Assembly: GCA_025716855.1 (NCBI GenBank)
Contig: JAIXMQ010000006.1
Coordinates: forward strand, 237,501-301,500
Origin: Pilaira anomala
Lineage: Eukaryota > Mucoromycota > Mucoromycetes > Mucorales > Mucoraceae
Length of the DNA: 64,000 nucleotides
Reading direction: 5' to 3'
Part shown: one piece after another, positions 48,304 to 59,105 of the stretch
How positions within the stretch are numbered: the first letter of the stretch is position 1
Layout of the letters: the number at the start of each line of letters is the position of its first letter
Notes under the pieces: model-generated
Told to the model about the DNA's origin: nothing
Databases searched by the model: none
The model's input: the letters and a program-made list of their open reading frames with translations, nothing else
Program-made: the position numbers and the translations under genes

Positions 48304-48918
48304 TAATCTTCCCTCTCCTCTTACACACATACTCTGTATACTTCTTATCATGTATAGAGTACTTGTATATTATCTGACATATTTTCGATTCAATATTGTC
48401 GCTAAAGTCTGTAAATTGAATAACAAATAAAAGCTGTTTAATTTACAATTTTATTATAGGTTAAAGTAAACCTAGAATAACATTAAAATGTCTTCCTAAG
48501 CTACATTATCTCCAAATAATATATACAATATGTACTACTAACCAATTAACCCACTCGATTGATACCTAAAACTTCCTATATTCTTACATGATAATTTCTC
48601 TTATCTATTAAATTTTATATGATCTGCAAAACATAGATTTGATAAAAGTAAAAACTTTGACAGAAAAAAAAAACTAAATAAGTAAGAGTGGGTGTCTGTC
48701 TTCTGTCTACATAGAGTGAAATACTACTCATTTTCTGGTTAGGATAGGAATTCACTTTAATATTGACATATTTAGAACCATTTCTGATTTTTTGTCGTGA
48801 GAGGAAGGCAGTTTTAGCCCGATGTATGTATGTATATACATAGTACGCGTAAATAAAAGCCAAAGGAAAATCTTCTTTGATTTTTTTTGGCCTGACCATT
48901 GCTTTTGGTCAATCTCTT
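48304..48918. other. Intergenic between EI24 and duplicated block
   Basis: 3' flank of EI24. No gene; short frames near 48615-48899 are unsupported. The inverted-duplication homology begins at about 48900. Confidence 0.5.
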
Positions 48919-48955
48919 GGAATTGAAAAAGTCAAGGGAAATGCATGTAAAATAC
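48919..48955 (+). promoter_or_regulatory. Conserved upstream box of the peptide genes, copy A
   Basis: GAATTGAAAAAGTCAAGGGAA is shared, with small changes, by the upstream regions of the peptide copy in arm B (about 60528-60565, minus) and the third peptide gene (about 61411-61432, minus), and lies before a TATA-like sequence. This suggests a common regulatory element, or simply recent shared descent. Confidence 0.5.
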
Positions 48956-49051
48956 TCCAGCAGACCTGCGTAAATATTCACAGAATATATTCATATATAA
49001 AAAGGGGGAAACAGCGTATTTTTCTTTTCCATTGTTTTTTATTTTTATTTT

Positions 49052-49246
49052 TTCATTTATTTTATCACACTTACTGTATTACCTGCTGTTATTGCTGCTG
49101 AAAAATCATACTTAAATATAGAAGACGCTTGTACAATTCGTACTCAAAATACCTGTAATAAGGGTCAAGGTCCTGATTGTATACATCCATATTGCTGTAA
49201 TGGTAGTTTCTGCGACAGTGCAACACTTAAATGCATATCTTACTAG
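49052..49246 (+). pseudogene. Cysteine-rich secreted peptide, duplicated copy A, no start codon
   Basis: The frame ends with the same 49 residues as arm B: a hydrophobic lead (VLPAVIAA), then seven cysteines spaced C-X7-C-X7-C-X4-CC-X4-C-X6-C, and a stop at 49244-49246. Where the intact relative at 61278 has ATGAAATTC, this copy reads only T-rich DNA, and no in-frame ATG lies between an upstream in-frame stop and the cysteines. The TATA-like element at about 48992-49003 sits about 60 bp upstream. It is probably dead or uses a non-AUG start. The coding part is identical to copy B. Confidence 0.55.
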
Positions 49247-49621
49247 ATGAACTTTAACGAAGATTTTACTATTATTATGTATCATTGTCATATAGTGAAT
49301 TATCTACAATTATTTACGCTGTACGTTTTTAAAAATGAAGAGACTAATTGTAAATGAAAAGGTTTTGTAAAAGACATATTTACTATTAACCTTTTTAACC
49401 AATGTACATGCTATCAAAAAAGCTGAGATGTTATAGTTCATGCCATCACAGTTTAAAGAAATTCGTTCTATATCTAAAATTAAATCCATTGTAGCGCTTA
49501 CAATGATGATTTCAATATTTTTTATATTTTGTTCGAAGCATAGTAAGGATAAATAAATTAAGGTGTATATGTATAGTTATAAGCTCTATATGAAATCAGT
49601 ATAAGGTGTTTTATTATGCAG

Positions 49622-50336
49622 TTAGTAAGATGAATAAGTCAAATCGTCTTCAGAGGACTATAAAAAGAAAAGAAAAGAAGAAGTGTGTATGATTAGTATC
49701 CATGGTAACAACAAAAAAAGGGGGGGGGGGAAAGATAAATCAAGACTTACATCTTCATCGTAGTTACTAATAATAAATAGAAATATAATGTTAATAAAAG
49801 CATTTTTAAATCATCAAGTTATCAAACTTACGGTTCGCCTAATACACCTTGAAGGTCTCTTATTTGGCTTTTTAAATCGTTCTTTACATTAATCAAGTTT
49901 CGAATATGATCTACAGCTATGAAAAAAAAAAAATATTAGGTTATGACTATAAAAAAAAAAGAGCTTGAAATGCTTATTTACATTTTTGTAAAATAAAGGC
50001 TTCTGATCTATTTCCTTGAGTTAAAGAAGGTACAATCTCAATCAACTGATCGAAACCTAAACGAATATTTTGTCTACGTTTCTTTTCTGAAGCTATATGG
50101 TTTGCTTTCTTTTCTGCGTCAGTTAATAGTTCATGAGGAGCTTTACGTCCCTTTCTTTCTTTTTTGTCGGTTTCTTCTCCTTCTTCCTCATCTAATGTTT
50201 CTTGACCGTAACTTCGTTTTCTATTTGGGGGTTTCTCCCATTCTTTTTTTTCAAGTTTATCTTCGGGTATCATTAAAGCGTTTAAAAAAGAAGCGTCTTG
50301 TTGTTGATTCTGTTGTTGTGTTGGATATTGTGACAT
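49622..50336 (-). CDS. bHLH transcription factor, copy A
   Basis: Four minus-strand exons, 49982-50336, 49832-49916, 49751-49766 and 49622-49657, 163 aa. A short Gln-rich start (11 residues before DASFLNALMIP) is followed by an acidic and Lys-rich stretch and the bHLH: basic region and helix 1 in HIASEKKRRQNIRLGFDQLIEIVP, loop, and helix 2 in RSEAFILQKSVDHIRNLI, then a short leucine-zipper-like NDLKSQIRDLQGVLG. The HxxxExxRR basic pattern predicts E-box (CANNTG) binding, probably as a dimer. It resembles Ino4/Myc-Max-type factors; the partner and targets are unknown. The third exon is 16 nt. Apart from the Gln tract the protein equals copy B. Its 3' end faces the peptide gene 375 bp away. Confidence 0.9.
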
Positions 50337-50711
50337 TGTATCAAGTTGTATTGTATAAAATAAAACGAGTAGAAAAAGAGAATTAAAAGCTGAAACTGCG
50401 TTTCTATTCTTAAAAACTCACAATTCTTGAAAACCCCGCCCACTTTTTCGAATATGTATACACTACAGGCTTTTTACCTAATTTAACTATATAACTATTA
50501 ATATTAGCTTGTTCAATCTATATGTGATAAAAAAAAGCAATTTTAATTTATTTTTATACATAGAAAAAGAAAAAAAAAAAGAAGATAATATGATACAAGT
50601 GAATAAAATTAAAAAAAAGGAGGTAGATCTGAGTAAAGATATATATTGTTACTGTAATGATACATATTGTTGAAGATAGAAAGAAATAGTATATGTGTAT
50701 TTGTGTATGTT
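50337..50711. other. Intergenic before HDAC, bHLH promoter
   Basis: The first about 55 bp match arm B upstream DNA only in part, showing that homology fades here. An A-rich run lies near 50568-50580. No gene is seen. Confidence 0.5.
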
Positions 50712-52367
50712 TTAGTCATCATCGATATCCATAGGTTGACTACTCCAAGAAGAATCATGTGCTTCAGCTTCATTATCATAATCATTTTCATACCATTCAC
50801 TTCCATGTACAACTCTACCAGTACTTCTCTTTTCTTTTCCTCTTTCTGAATCCTCTTCTGCCTCTCTTTGTTCTTGTTCTCCATCTAAAAATCCTTGAAT
50901 ATCTGGTGGTATCTCTTGCATTTGAATACTTGGTGCTGCATCCAAATACCTCAATTGTTCCATCACTCGTTCTCTTACCTTCATCAAATACTTTTGATCA
51001 TTTTGATTTTCCACACGTCCCTTTAAATGAGGATGTAATTTGTAATCTGGTTTAAAGAAATCTCGGTATTCGTTAGGTGGTAAATTATCATCTAATTCCG
51101 TATCCACAAGCACGGATGTCTCGTATGTCCAGCATCTTGCAACATTTCGAACTGTATATCCACCACCACCTACCACCATTAAAGGAATATTAAAGTTTTT
51201 GATAATCTGTACACATTGACCATGCGCTTGAATACTCAAGTTAAAACAACCAAGTCGATCACATCCTAATGAATCTGCTCCACATTGCAATACAATGGCT
51301 GATGGTTGAAATGTATCAATCACTGCATCAATTACTTCTTTAAATAACCACACGTATGCGTCATCATCAATACCATCTCGTAAAGGTACATTGACTGAAT
51401 AATACTTTCCTAGTGATGATCCTACTTCATCAATATGTCCAGTACCAGGGAAAAAATCTCCATTGTATTTATGAAAAGAAACTGTCATTACACGATCTGT
51501 CGAATAAAATGCTTCTTGTACACCATCACCATGATGAATATCAATATCTACATATAATACACGAGGAAAATACCTATAGAAACATAATAAGTGATTTTGA
51601 AAATTTAAAAGATATATTTATATATCATACCTTAATAATTCTAAAGTACCAAGTACGATATCATTAACATAACAAAATCCACTTGCTTCACTCTTTTTAG
51701 CATGATGAAGTCCACCAGACCAGTTAATACATATATCAGCTCCATTTGCAATTAGCTTACGAGATGCTTCAATACTTGCACCTGCGTACCTTTGACAAAA
51801 ATCGTAAATACCGTCAAAGATAGGACAGTCATCACCTACATTAAATTGTTGAAATAACTTTTCATACTTTTCCACATTGTCGGGGGTAACGCTGTAAATA
51901 AATGATTTAAATATATGATAATAAAACTAAAGTATAAAATAATATTACCTCTTTAAAAAGTCTACATAATCAGAGGAATGGAAATTTAATATCTCATCGT
52001 CTGTTGCTCTTCTGGGTTGAAATATTTCCATTTTCTCATGTAAACCGTATTGTAATACGAGGTGGTTGGTAAGTGTTAAGCGATGAGGTTTCATAGGATG
52101 TCTTTCCTATTAAAAATAAATATATAAGTTTTTCAAAGGATCGAAGAATAAAATATATAAAAGAATCAACTTTTTTTTTTCTTTTTACTTTACACCATAA
52201 TGGTAATTACCAACACCTTCGTCATGAAAATATGCTACTCTTGTTTTATTATGTGCAGCTAAACGAGTTGTCCCTGCAGTCATATGTTTCTCTTTTAATA
52301 CTGAGCGATAATCTCCAGTAAAGGTAGGTTCTTCAATATCGTCTTCGTGATAGTTTCGACGTGGCAT
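50712..52367 (-). CDS. Class I histone deacetylase, HDAC3/HOS2-like
   Basis: Four minus-strand exons: 52194-52367, 51949-52106, 51631-51891 and 50712-51573, in phase, 484 aa. The family blocks are complete: [16 protein letters not shown] (spanning the first intron), [50 protein letters not shown], the zinc-binding [39 protein letters not shown], and the catalytic Tyr in GGGGYTVRN. An acidic C-terminal tail follows. Class I HDACs remove acetyl groups from histone tails in co-repressor complexes. The sequence is closest to animal HDAC3 and fungal Hos2 rather than Rpd3, judging from the [18 protein letters not shown] opening and C-terminal blocks. The true first intron acceptor was chosen so that [12 protein letters not shown] stays in frame. 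Confidence 0.96.
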
Positions 52368-52475
52368 TTTTTTTTTTAAAAAAAAAGTTTTATAAAAGAA
52401 CAACAGCAAAACAAAAAAATAAAAATATTTTCTTTAAATGATAGTAAAATAGCAGTGTATGTAGTAATAAATTTA

Positions 52476-53945
52476 TTACATGATAATACAATCGGAATCC
52501 TTTGGTTTACCATTCTTTTCTCTTGTTGGTCTTGCAGCATCAAAAGATAAAGCAAGTGTCTTTAAACGTAAATCTGCTTTTTTATCACCATGTTTTGAAG
52601 CTCTTTGATACCATAGTTTTGCTTCTTCAATATTCGGTAAAACACCTACACCTGTTTCAGTATAATAACCTACAGCATATTCAGCTTTTGCTAAACCTTT
52701 ATCTGCAGCTTTTCTTGCCCAAAGATAAGCTTCATGATCATTTTGATTTAATACATTTGTTGCCCCGGTAAGATACCAAGCAGATAATGCCAACTCTGCA
52801 TTAGAATCATTTTGCTCTGCAGACCGAGAATACCAAGCAATCGATCTTCTTGGATCAATAGGACAATTCAGGTACCCATTTTCATAAGCTAAACCTAATT
52901 TAAATTGAGAAGGAGCATAACCTAATTGAGCAGCTTGGCTATATAATTCTCTTGCATAATTTAAATCATGAATGACAGAAGGAATTGAGTTATCAGGAAG
53001 TTCATAAGCAGATGCTAATTCATGTAAAGATTGTGGATTATTTTCATCAGCTAATTGAGTTGCTTTTGAGAACCAAGCGATTGCTTCACGAGGATTTTTT
53101 GATTGAGATAAAAAACCATTTAATAAGATTAAACCCAATTTATACATGGCAGAAGGACTAGATAAATTAGCAGCTTTTCTATAAAACATAATAGCAGAAC
53201 GAGTATCTTTTTTTGTACCAAGGCCTAATTCATAACAAACTGCAACACGATAAGTACATTCAGGATGACTTTGTTTTGACCCTTGCAAATATAAACTAAA
53301 TGCTTTATCTAAATCAGGTTTTAATCCATGTAATCCACCACCATAACAATTTCCTAAAAAGAATTGTGCTTCAGAAAATCCAGTTTTATAACTTGATAAT
53401 TTTTTAATTATCTTGATCGCTTCATTTGTTAAATTTTCTTTTAATTGAATAGATCTAGTTGGATCTTCTGGATTAAATCTTATTTGCTTTACTGCATCCA
53501 ATAAGTATTTTGCAAAAAAGAATTGTTCTTCTTTACTATTACTTTCTTTACATTCTTGTCTTAATTTATTTATATTTTCTACCGTAACTGGTGGGAAATC
53601 AGGATCATTTGGCCCTGTTAGTTTTTTCATCCTGTTTTTTCCGGCCATAATAGACATAGCTAATGAACTATCGGGCAAGTAATCAGGATCTTCAGATAGA
53701 TTATTCTCTCCTATCATCGTTGTTGTTGAATAATACGGTGCATTTAAACTAACTGTAGATGATGTATAAGCTGCATTGATTAAACTTGGTGATTGATTTT
53801 TTATTCCAATAAGGTGAGGTGGTGGAATAGGTGGTGGTCTTATAGTAGTAGTAGTTGTCGTAGTCGATACACTTGTTTTTGAGGATTGGTTTGATAAATT
53901 ATAAACTTTTTCTTTTTCTACATTGCGTATTGGTAATGTTGCCAT
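52476..53945 (-). CDS. Sel1-repeat protein, SKT5/CHS4-like chitin synthase regulator, CaaX tail
   Basis: Single exon, 489 aa. The N-terminus is Ser/Thr/Pro-rich and disordered. From about residue 120 onward it is made of repeated helix pairs of the Sel1 type, for example the A-FFLGNCYGGGLHGLKPDLDKAF and AVCYELGLGTKKDTRSAIMFYRKAA units, at least seven by eye. The C-terminus ends CIIM, a CaaX box for farnesylation, as in yeast Skt5/Chs4, which activates chitin synthase III at the membrane. This makes an SKT5-like role likely. It lies divergently between the HDAC gene and the WASP gene. A C-terminal prenyl signal and Sel1 fold also occur in related proteins, so the exact orthologue is not certain. 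Confidence 0.85.
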   Translation of the reverse strand: MATLPIRNVEKEKVYNLSNQSSKTSVSTTTTTTTIRPPPIPPPHLIGIKNQSPSLINAAYTSSTVSLNAPYYSTTTMIGENNLSEDPDYLPDSSLAMSIMAGKNRMKKLTGPNDPDFPPVTVENINKLRQECKESNSKEEQFFFAKYLLDAVKQIRFNPEDPTRSIQLKENLTNEAIKIIKKLSSYKTGFSEAQFFLGNCYGGGLHGLKPDLDKAFSLYLQGSKQSHPECTYRVAVCYELGLGTKKDTRSAIMFYRKAANLSSPSAMYKLGLILLNGFLSQSKNPREAIAWFSKATQLADENNPQSLHELASAYELPDNSIPSVIHDLNYARELYSQAAQLGYAPSQFKLGLAYENGYLNCPIDPRRSIAWYSRSAEQNDSNAELALSAWYLTGATNVLNQNDHEAYLWARKAADKGLAKAEYAVGYYTETGVGVLPNIEEAKLWYQRASKHGDKKADLRLKTLALSFDAARPTREKNGKPKDSDCIIM

Positions 53946-54099
53946 TATGTCTTTCTTTTTTTTAAAAAAAAAGAAAAAATAGAGTTTAACAGAGAAGAAG
54001 AAGAAGAAGAAGTTGTAACTATAAAAAGATTTTATTTATTTCTTGTTTAATACGGAGTTAAAGACTTTTTTTTTTCCAAATCCAATAAACGAACTGTCA

Positions 54100-54135
<36 letters not shown>

Positions 54136-54490
54136 GGTTGTTGCTAAGTAACTCGTTTTTTCATTTATATATTAAAATAAGATAAAACAAATAAATCCCT
54201 TTTTCTTAAAAAAGAAAATGGAAGCTATGAAATGCAGTTTGAGATAATATTTAACTAACTGAACGATATAAATGCTTTCCTTGTCAAAAAGTATCCTTTT
54301 GGTTATCGTTGTGAAACGTCTTACGGATGACAATTACATCATTAAAGTCTATTAAAAAAAAAAACCCTTGGTTATAATTTTATTGCTGAGTTATCCTTTT
54401 TATGCGCGATTTATAAAGAACCCAAGAAAGAGCCAAGCTTTTTATTTATCTTCTTCTTTCTCTTTTTATTATTATTACTTTTTATTATAA
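53946..54490. other. Divergent promoter region between SKT5-like and WASP genes
   Basis: Includes a GAA repeat (53995-54011), an A run (54099-54128) and T runs. Both genes start from this region. Nothing else is seen. Confidence 0.55.
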
Positions 54491-56232
54491 ATGAAAGGTG
54501 TTACACTTTCTTCACCAGAAGATAAAAATACTGTGAGGTCTGCAGTACCTACTTCGGTAAAGTCAGTTTAACTTTCTTTTGCCAAACAATACTTATTAAC
54601 TTATATTTCATATAGAAAATATTTACTGCTGCAGTAGCTCGATTATATGTCGCTAGTCCAGATCCTTCAAAATGGACTTATACCAGAATTTGGGGTGCTG
54701 CTGTTTTTTGTGTTGATAAAGCCAAGAAGAACTCATTCTTTATTCGAATGGTAGACTTGGAGGTAAAGTTAGATTGCAGAAAAAAAAAAGGTCCTCGCTA
54801 TTAAACGCCTTTCACAATATAGAATAACCGAGGAGTTATTTGGGAACAAGAACTTTATGAAGGCTTTGAATATATTAAAGACGCTTCCTTCTTTCACTCA
54901 TTTGAAACTGATGTAAGTTTATTTTTTTGTGAATTACACGACTGAGTCATTGAGTTGATATATTTATATATGAAAAAAAAAAAAATAGGATTGTTTAACT
55001 GCGTTAGAGTTTGTTGATGAAACAGAAGCAGAGACATTTTATAAAAAATTACAAGGACGTCAATCATTATCATCAAAAGCAACATCACAGAATGTCCTTG
55101 GAGGTAGTAAACACATCTTACCTAGTCTCCATAGCAACAAAAAGAGGTTGAGTAAAATCGATAAAAATCATATTGGTATGCCAGCAGATTTTAGACATGT
55201 TGGTCATATTGGATATACACAAGGAAAAGGGTTTAGTGTACAAAACAATGATCCAGAAAAGACTGGTATCATTGAGCAATTAAAAGCCTTGGGTATTTCT
55301 GCAGAAGAAATTAATGAAAATCAGGATTTGATTGATCAATTCTTACAACAAAATACTGCTCAGGAACAAACTGCTCCTTCTGTACCGCAATTCAATTCGC
55401 GTCCTCCTCCTCCACAAACCACAAGTCCACCACCTCCGCCACCTATGCTTCAAACTAGAAAAAAGACTCCTCCTCCACCTCCTCCCCCAGGTATTTTTTT
55501 TCTTTTTTAGTCTGTATCATTTGTATCACAGAGAAACTAATAATTTTTATTTATTTAGGCCGTCTTCATGCTTCCCCTCCACCTCCGCCTCCACCAAGAA
55601 GACCTTTGAAACAACAAACACCAACAGCTCCACCTCCTCCACCACCTACACGCAATGTAATACCACCACCTCCACCACCTGTAGGCAATCGTATTCGTGC
55701 AGTACCTCCACCACCTCCAGGAAGAAACAATATTCCACCGCCTTCAATGCCTAGTGCACCTATTCCTCCAATGTCTTCTGTACCACCGCCTCCACCTCCA
55801 CCTCCACCCGGACCTCCAATGATGAACGCTAGACCTACTGGAAATGTACCAGCTGCTCCACCACCACCTCCAATGAACGGTTATGCACCGCCTCCACCTC
55901 CACCTCCACCTATGAGCAATACAGCATCTGCACCTCCACCACCATCCGGTATACCACCTCCTGTAACTGCACCAGGTAGAACAGATTTAATGGCTTCCAT
56001 TCGAGCAGCAGGTGGATTTGGTACCTTAAAACAATCAGGTAGATTACGTCACACAGAAGTAGAAGATCATAGTTCTCCTGCCATTGGATCAACTGCAACC
56101 GGTGTAGCTGCTGGTGCTGCTGCTGGTGTAGCTGGAGGTACTTTAGCTTCTAGTTTAGCAGATGTATTGAAACAACGTCAACAAGCTATGCAAAGTGATG
56201 ATGAAGACGATGATGATGATGAATGGGATTAA
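54491..56232 (+). CDS. WASP/Las17-type actin nucleation-promoting factor
   Basis: Five exons: 54491-54556, 54616-54762, 54823-54912, 54989-55490 and 55559-56232, in phase, 492 aa. The N-terminal WH1 domain covers residues about 1-130 (ARLYVASPDPSKWTYTRIWGAAVF, FFIRMVDLE, FHSFETDDCLTALEF), followed by a GBD/CRIB-like region (KIDKNHIGMPADFRHVGHIGY). A long proline-rich region with many PPPPPP runs binds profilin and SH3 proteins. The C-terminal part has a WH2 motif (RTDLMASIRAAGGFGTLKQ), a connector, and an acidic end DDEDDDDDEWD that should bind Arp2/3. In the family this drives branched actin assembly at endocytic sites. Of the two main fungal forms it looks more like animal WASP because a CRIB-like block is present. 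Confidence 0.93.
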
Positions 56233-56339
56233 AAAGAAGATTGTGTTATTTTATAAGTAAATAATAAAGGAATTGCTACATTTTGTATAGTATATAAGTA
56301 CTTTTTTATTACAGAATAAGTAGGTTGAGCTTGTTTATT

Positions 56340-56495
56340 AATGATACATAATAATAAAATCTCTATAAGGTCCACATTTATGCATGTGACAGAGTCGTAA
56401 TAAAAATAAAAACATAAAGATTTTACATTTAAGTCTACAACCAAGTCTTTAATCCATACAGAACTTTTTTAGCAGGTTATATAATCAAAATAGAG
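56340..56495 (-). pseudogene. Broken copy of the cysteine-rich peptide gene
   Basis: Read on the minus strand this block aligns with the peptide gene at 61111-61278 over most of its length, including the GTTCTGTATGGATnAAGACTT stretch and the later CGACTCTGTCACATG stretch. Several in-frame stops have arisen (for example GATCAA in the intact gene reads GATTAA here) and cysteine codons are lost. The intact ATG is not seen. The flanking GATACATAATAATAA-type DNA also matches the flank of the intact genes, so it is a decayed duplicate, not chance. Confidence 0.7.
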
Positions 56496-56524
56496 CAGAG
56501 ATATATAAAAAAAATCCTAATCAG

Positions 56525-56695
56525 CTATCTACTTGAAGGTGTTGGGACACATTTTTTAGCAAAATCATCACAAAAAGTAAACGAACAGCATGGATTAATA
56601 TCCACTCCACATTTTTCATTTAGTGCTGTACATGTCAGTGTAGCTGATATCGTAGCTGTTGATGCTAAAAGAGAAATAATTTGATAGAGTTTCAT
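56525..56695 (-). CDS. Small secreted cysteine-rich peptide, knottin-like
   Basis: Single exon, 56 aa, with start ATG at 56695. The first about 21 residues are hydrophobic after MKLYQ and look like a signal peptide. The mature part is about 35 aa with six cysteines in the pattern C-X6-C-X6-CC-X4-C-X6-C, as in inhibitor-cystine-knot (knottin) peptides. A TATA-like sequence lies upstream near 56738-56746. The flank also has a GA-rich inverted repeat near 56771-56801. Such folds occur in many secreted inhibitors and defence or signalling peptides; no function is assigned. The spacing is identical to the gene at 61111-61278 while the residues between cysteines differ. Confidence 0.65.
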   Translation of the reverse strand: MKLYQIISLLASTATISATLTCTALNEKCGVDINPCCSFTFCDDFAKKCVPTPSSR

Positions 56696-59105
56696 TTTTG
56701 TATATATATTAATGTAAGATTGGATATTTAGTATCACTTTATATACTTGTAGTAGCTATTTTAATAACTCCTCTTTTTTTTCATTTACTAAAAGAGGAGG
56801 ACAGGTTTGACACCTCCTCCTTCTTTGTACGTGGTAGGGTTTTCTTTCATTTTATTATGCTCTGTTGGAAATAACTGCATTAATTTTATAATGGAAAAAA
56901 CGTTAGCAATTGCGCGTGGTATATAGGAAACAATATTGAGGGTTTTACAATTATTCATTCTTATGAATTTTATAGGAGATATATAAAAGGGGATGCAATT
57001 AAAAAGGAGAATACATTTTTAGAAAAAAAAACGTGGAAGGTTATTGGTTATGTCATATGTAAGTGGATTCTAGACCATCTTATGCTTAAAAGCTAAACTA
57101 AACCTTGTACCTTCCTAAAGGATATTTTAGAGGGAAAACATTTGTTTTATTTATTAAAATGGGCCGTATCTTGTTTATAGGAATTAAGGTAACTAGAATA
57201 TTAATTGTTAAGTGATCAATCACTGTTATACCATAGTTGTATGCATGAAACAATCCTATTGTACTAGTCTTTGAAGCAAACAACTTCTGAGGTTATCTTC
57301 CCAAGATATTGTTCCATTGATCTTCTGTGATCACCATTGTAGACCGACTTGATCACCTGATACTTGTAATGTAGAATTTGTGTGAAAAAAGTTACCATTT
57401 TTTCTGAGCCTTTACTGTTTAGTGGAACTCATAAACGGTCTTCCACACTATTACCATTGAAGTATCCTGTCAGCAGATGATACGTATCCCCTTTAATACC
57501 ACAGAGTTGAAGTGAGTGTACTCAGAGAGTACTAGGTAAGATATAATTAAAGCATTCATCATGATTTTTGCAATATCTTTGGATTCGAGAAGAATCCTTG
57601 TATGGTCATCCTTCACCTTCGTGCTGGTGACAGTCTTGCCAACTTCAATATGTGATATACTGTAAGTTCTCTTTTTTACAATAGAGTTGGATTGACCGAA
57701 GACAGACTACTGCGAAAGCATGTGATCCGAGACGTTTTCATTGATCACGTTCTAAAGTTAAGGGACCAAAGACAATTAGATACTGGCGTAGTCTTATCAG
57801 ATAGCTTTACAGCATTTTTCAGTTAAATAGTCCTATATGCAAAGTTAGTTTTTTGTGAGTCAAATCAAATAATAACTAATGTGAAATATGCCCTACACCT
57901 TCAGTAAATACTTTCTTTATATTCAGTCTTAATTGGTCTCAGCATGACTGATTCTCTTCTGTTTTTTTCTTTCTTCCATCTCACTATATCACTTTTTGGC
58001 CAGAGGACCCTTAGTTAGACAAGTCCAGAAATTCCGGAATTTTGGCCTCATCAAGTGATTTAAAAGTTCAATCACAATCAAGAAAACCTTCGAGTTTGGC
58101 CCCACCCAGTACATTTCAATCCAAAACATTGGTATTGTTCATTCTAGACACACGTATTCAGTGGCTCTCTTCAATTTATTTTCTGCGTTCTCGTTTGCTT
58201 TGAATTTGAAGTGGAGATAAAACTCTTTGATTTCAAGAGTAGGCAATTTTTCCAAGACCTAATTCTGGTGTTAGCCTTAGAAGTAGTTATACTGACGACA
58301 AGACCATTTTGGAAGCCTAAGAGCTGAGCCAGTCTCTTCACTCTCTGACGGTTACCTCGCCGCAATATGCTCGGACGTAATGTTTTTTTTTTTTTTTTTT
58401 TTTTACAAAATACATGTAGTCTGAACAGAAAAGAGAATTTGTTATTGAGATATATTAGACAATGAATTACTTTAATAAAATTACTATCTTTCCATCGACA
58501 ACATGTATTATGTATACAATTTTTAAAGCTCTTGATATAATCTCTTGTCTGAATAGGATATACGCTCTATTTTGTTATTGAATATTACTAGATAAAATTT
58601 CGATGATTAATAGCTACTTCTACTTTCAGATATCAGTGATGGAAAAACTTTAATTCTGCTAACATATCAATGTCCTATTTTTTTACTGGTTGTCTCATTT
58701 TTAAGTGAGTATGTCCTAATTTATTTTTGAAGTGAGCCAATTTTTTGCTCAATGGCCCAACTTATTTTCTTCGTCTGTAATAGGTTGATACCCCCTGGAT
58801 CTTTAAATATGTAGTAATGATGAATAACTTTTCAGTATACATACCAATTAATATGTATGAAGTACAGGTAAATAAAAAATAAAATAAAAAATGGCTCAAT
58901 TGGTTCTGGTAACTATATGCTGTTAACGTAGCTCAAGAAATCCCATAGTTAAACCATGCATTCAACATAAATAATTACAGTCATTATAAAACCTTAGTTT
59001 TCACATGTTATTCTATCCAATTAGAACCAATTTATTCCGAAGTATTGGTTTTTCATTCTCTTTTTTCTACTCGTTTCCTTTTTTACATACATACAACTTA
59101 ACACA
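56696..59105. other. 2.4-kb region with decayed coding-like segments
   Basis: Contains the promoter of the peptide gene, then an old coding-like relic on the minus strand (about 57290-58380, listed separately), a T run at 58381-58404, and the promoter of bHLH copy B near its 3' end. Some minor plus-strand frames are unsupported. Confidence 0.45.
57290..58380 (-). pseudogene. Decayed gene relic, family not recognised
   Basis: Reading the minus strand, protein-like segments appear in order but in changing frames with stops: around RRGNRQRVKRLAQLLGFQNG (58180-58365), LGGAKLEGFLDCD then DEAKIPEFLDL (about 58020-58120) and TVTSTKVKDDHTRILLESKDI (about 57540-57640). Base composition is close to coding levels. 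It looks like one gene that has decayed. I do not recognise a domain; a multi-copy lineage-specific family or transposon protein are both possible. Confidence 0.4.

Larger units (their letters stand above)
48919..50390. repeat. Inverted duplication, arm A
   Basis: This arm matches 59040-60565 in reverse orientation. It holds the peptide copy (49052-49246, plus) and the bHLH gene (49622-50336, minus), tail to tail. By eye the bHLH coding part after the Gln tract, its introns and the peptide coding part are identical, and the spacer shows only a handful of differences. Outer flanks and the N-terminal Gln tract diverge clearly. Confidence 0.85.

Noticed and set aside
48877..49101. 74-codon frame on the plus strand starting near the peptide promoter
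   Set aside because: It runs through the TATA-like element and reads the peptide region out of frame; the homologous frame is not kept in arm B.
52502..52771. Plus-strand frame opposite the Sel1-repeat gene
   Set aside because: Leu/His-rich shadow of the conserved minus-strand coding sequence.
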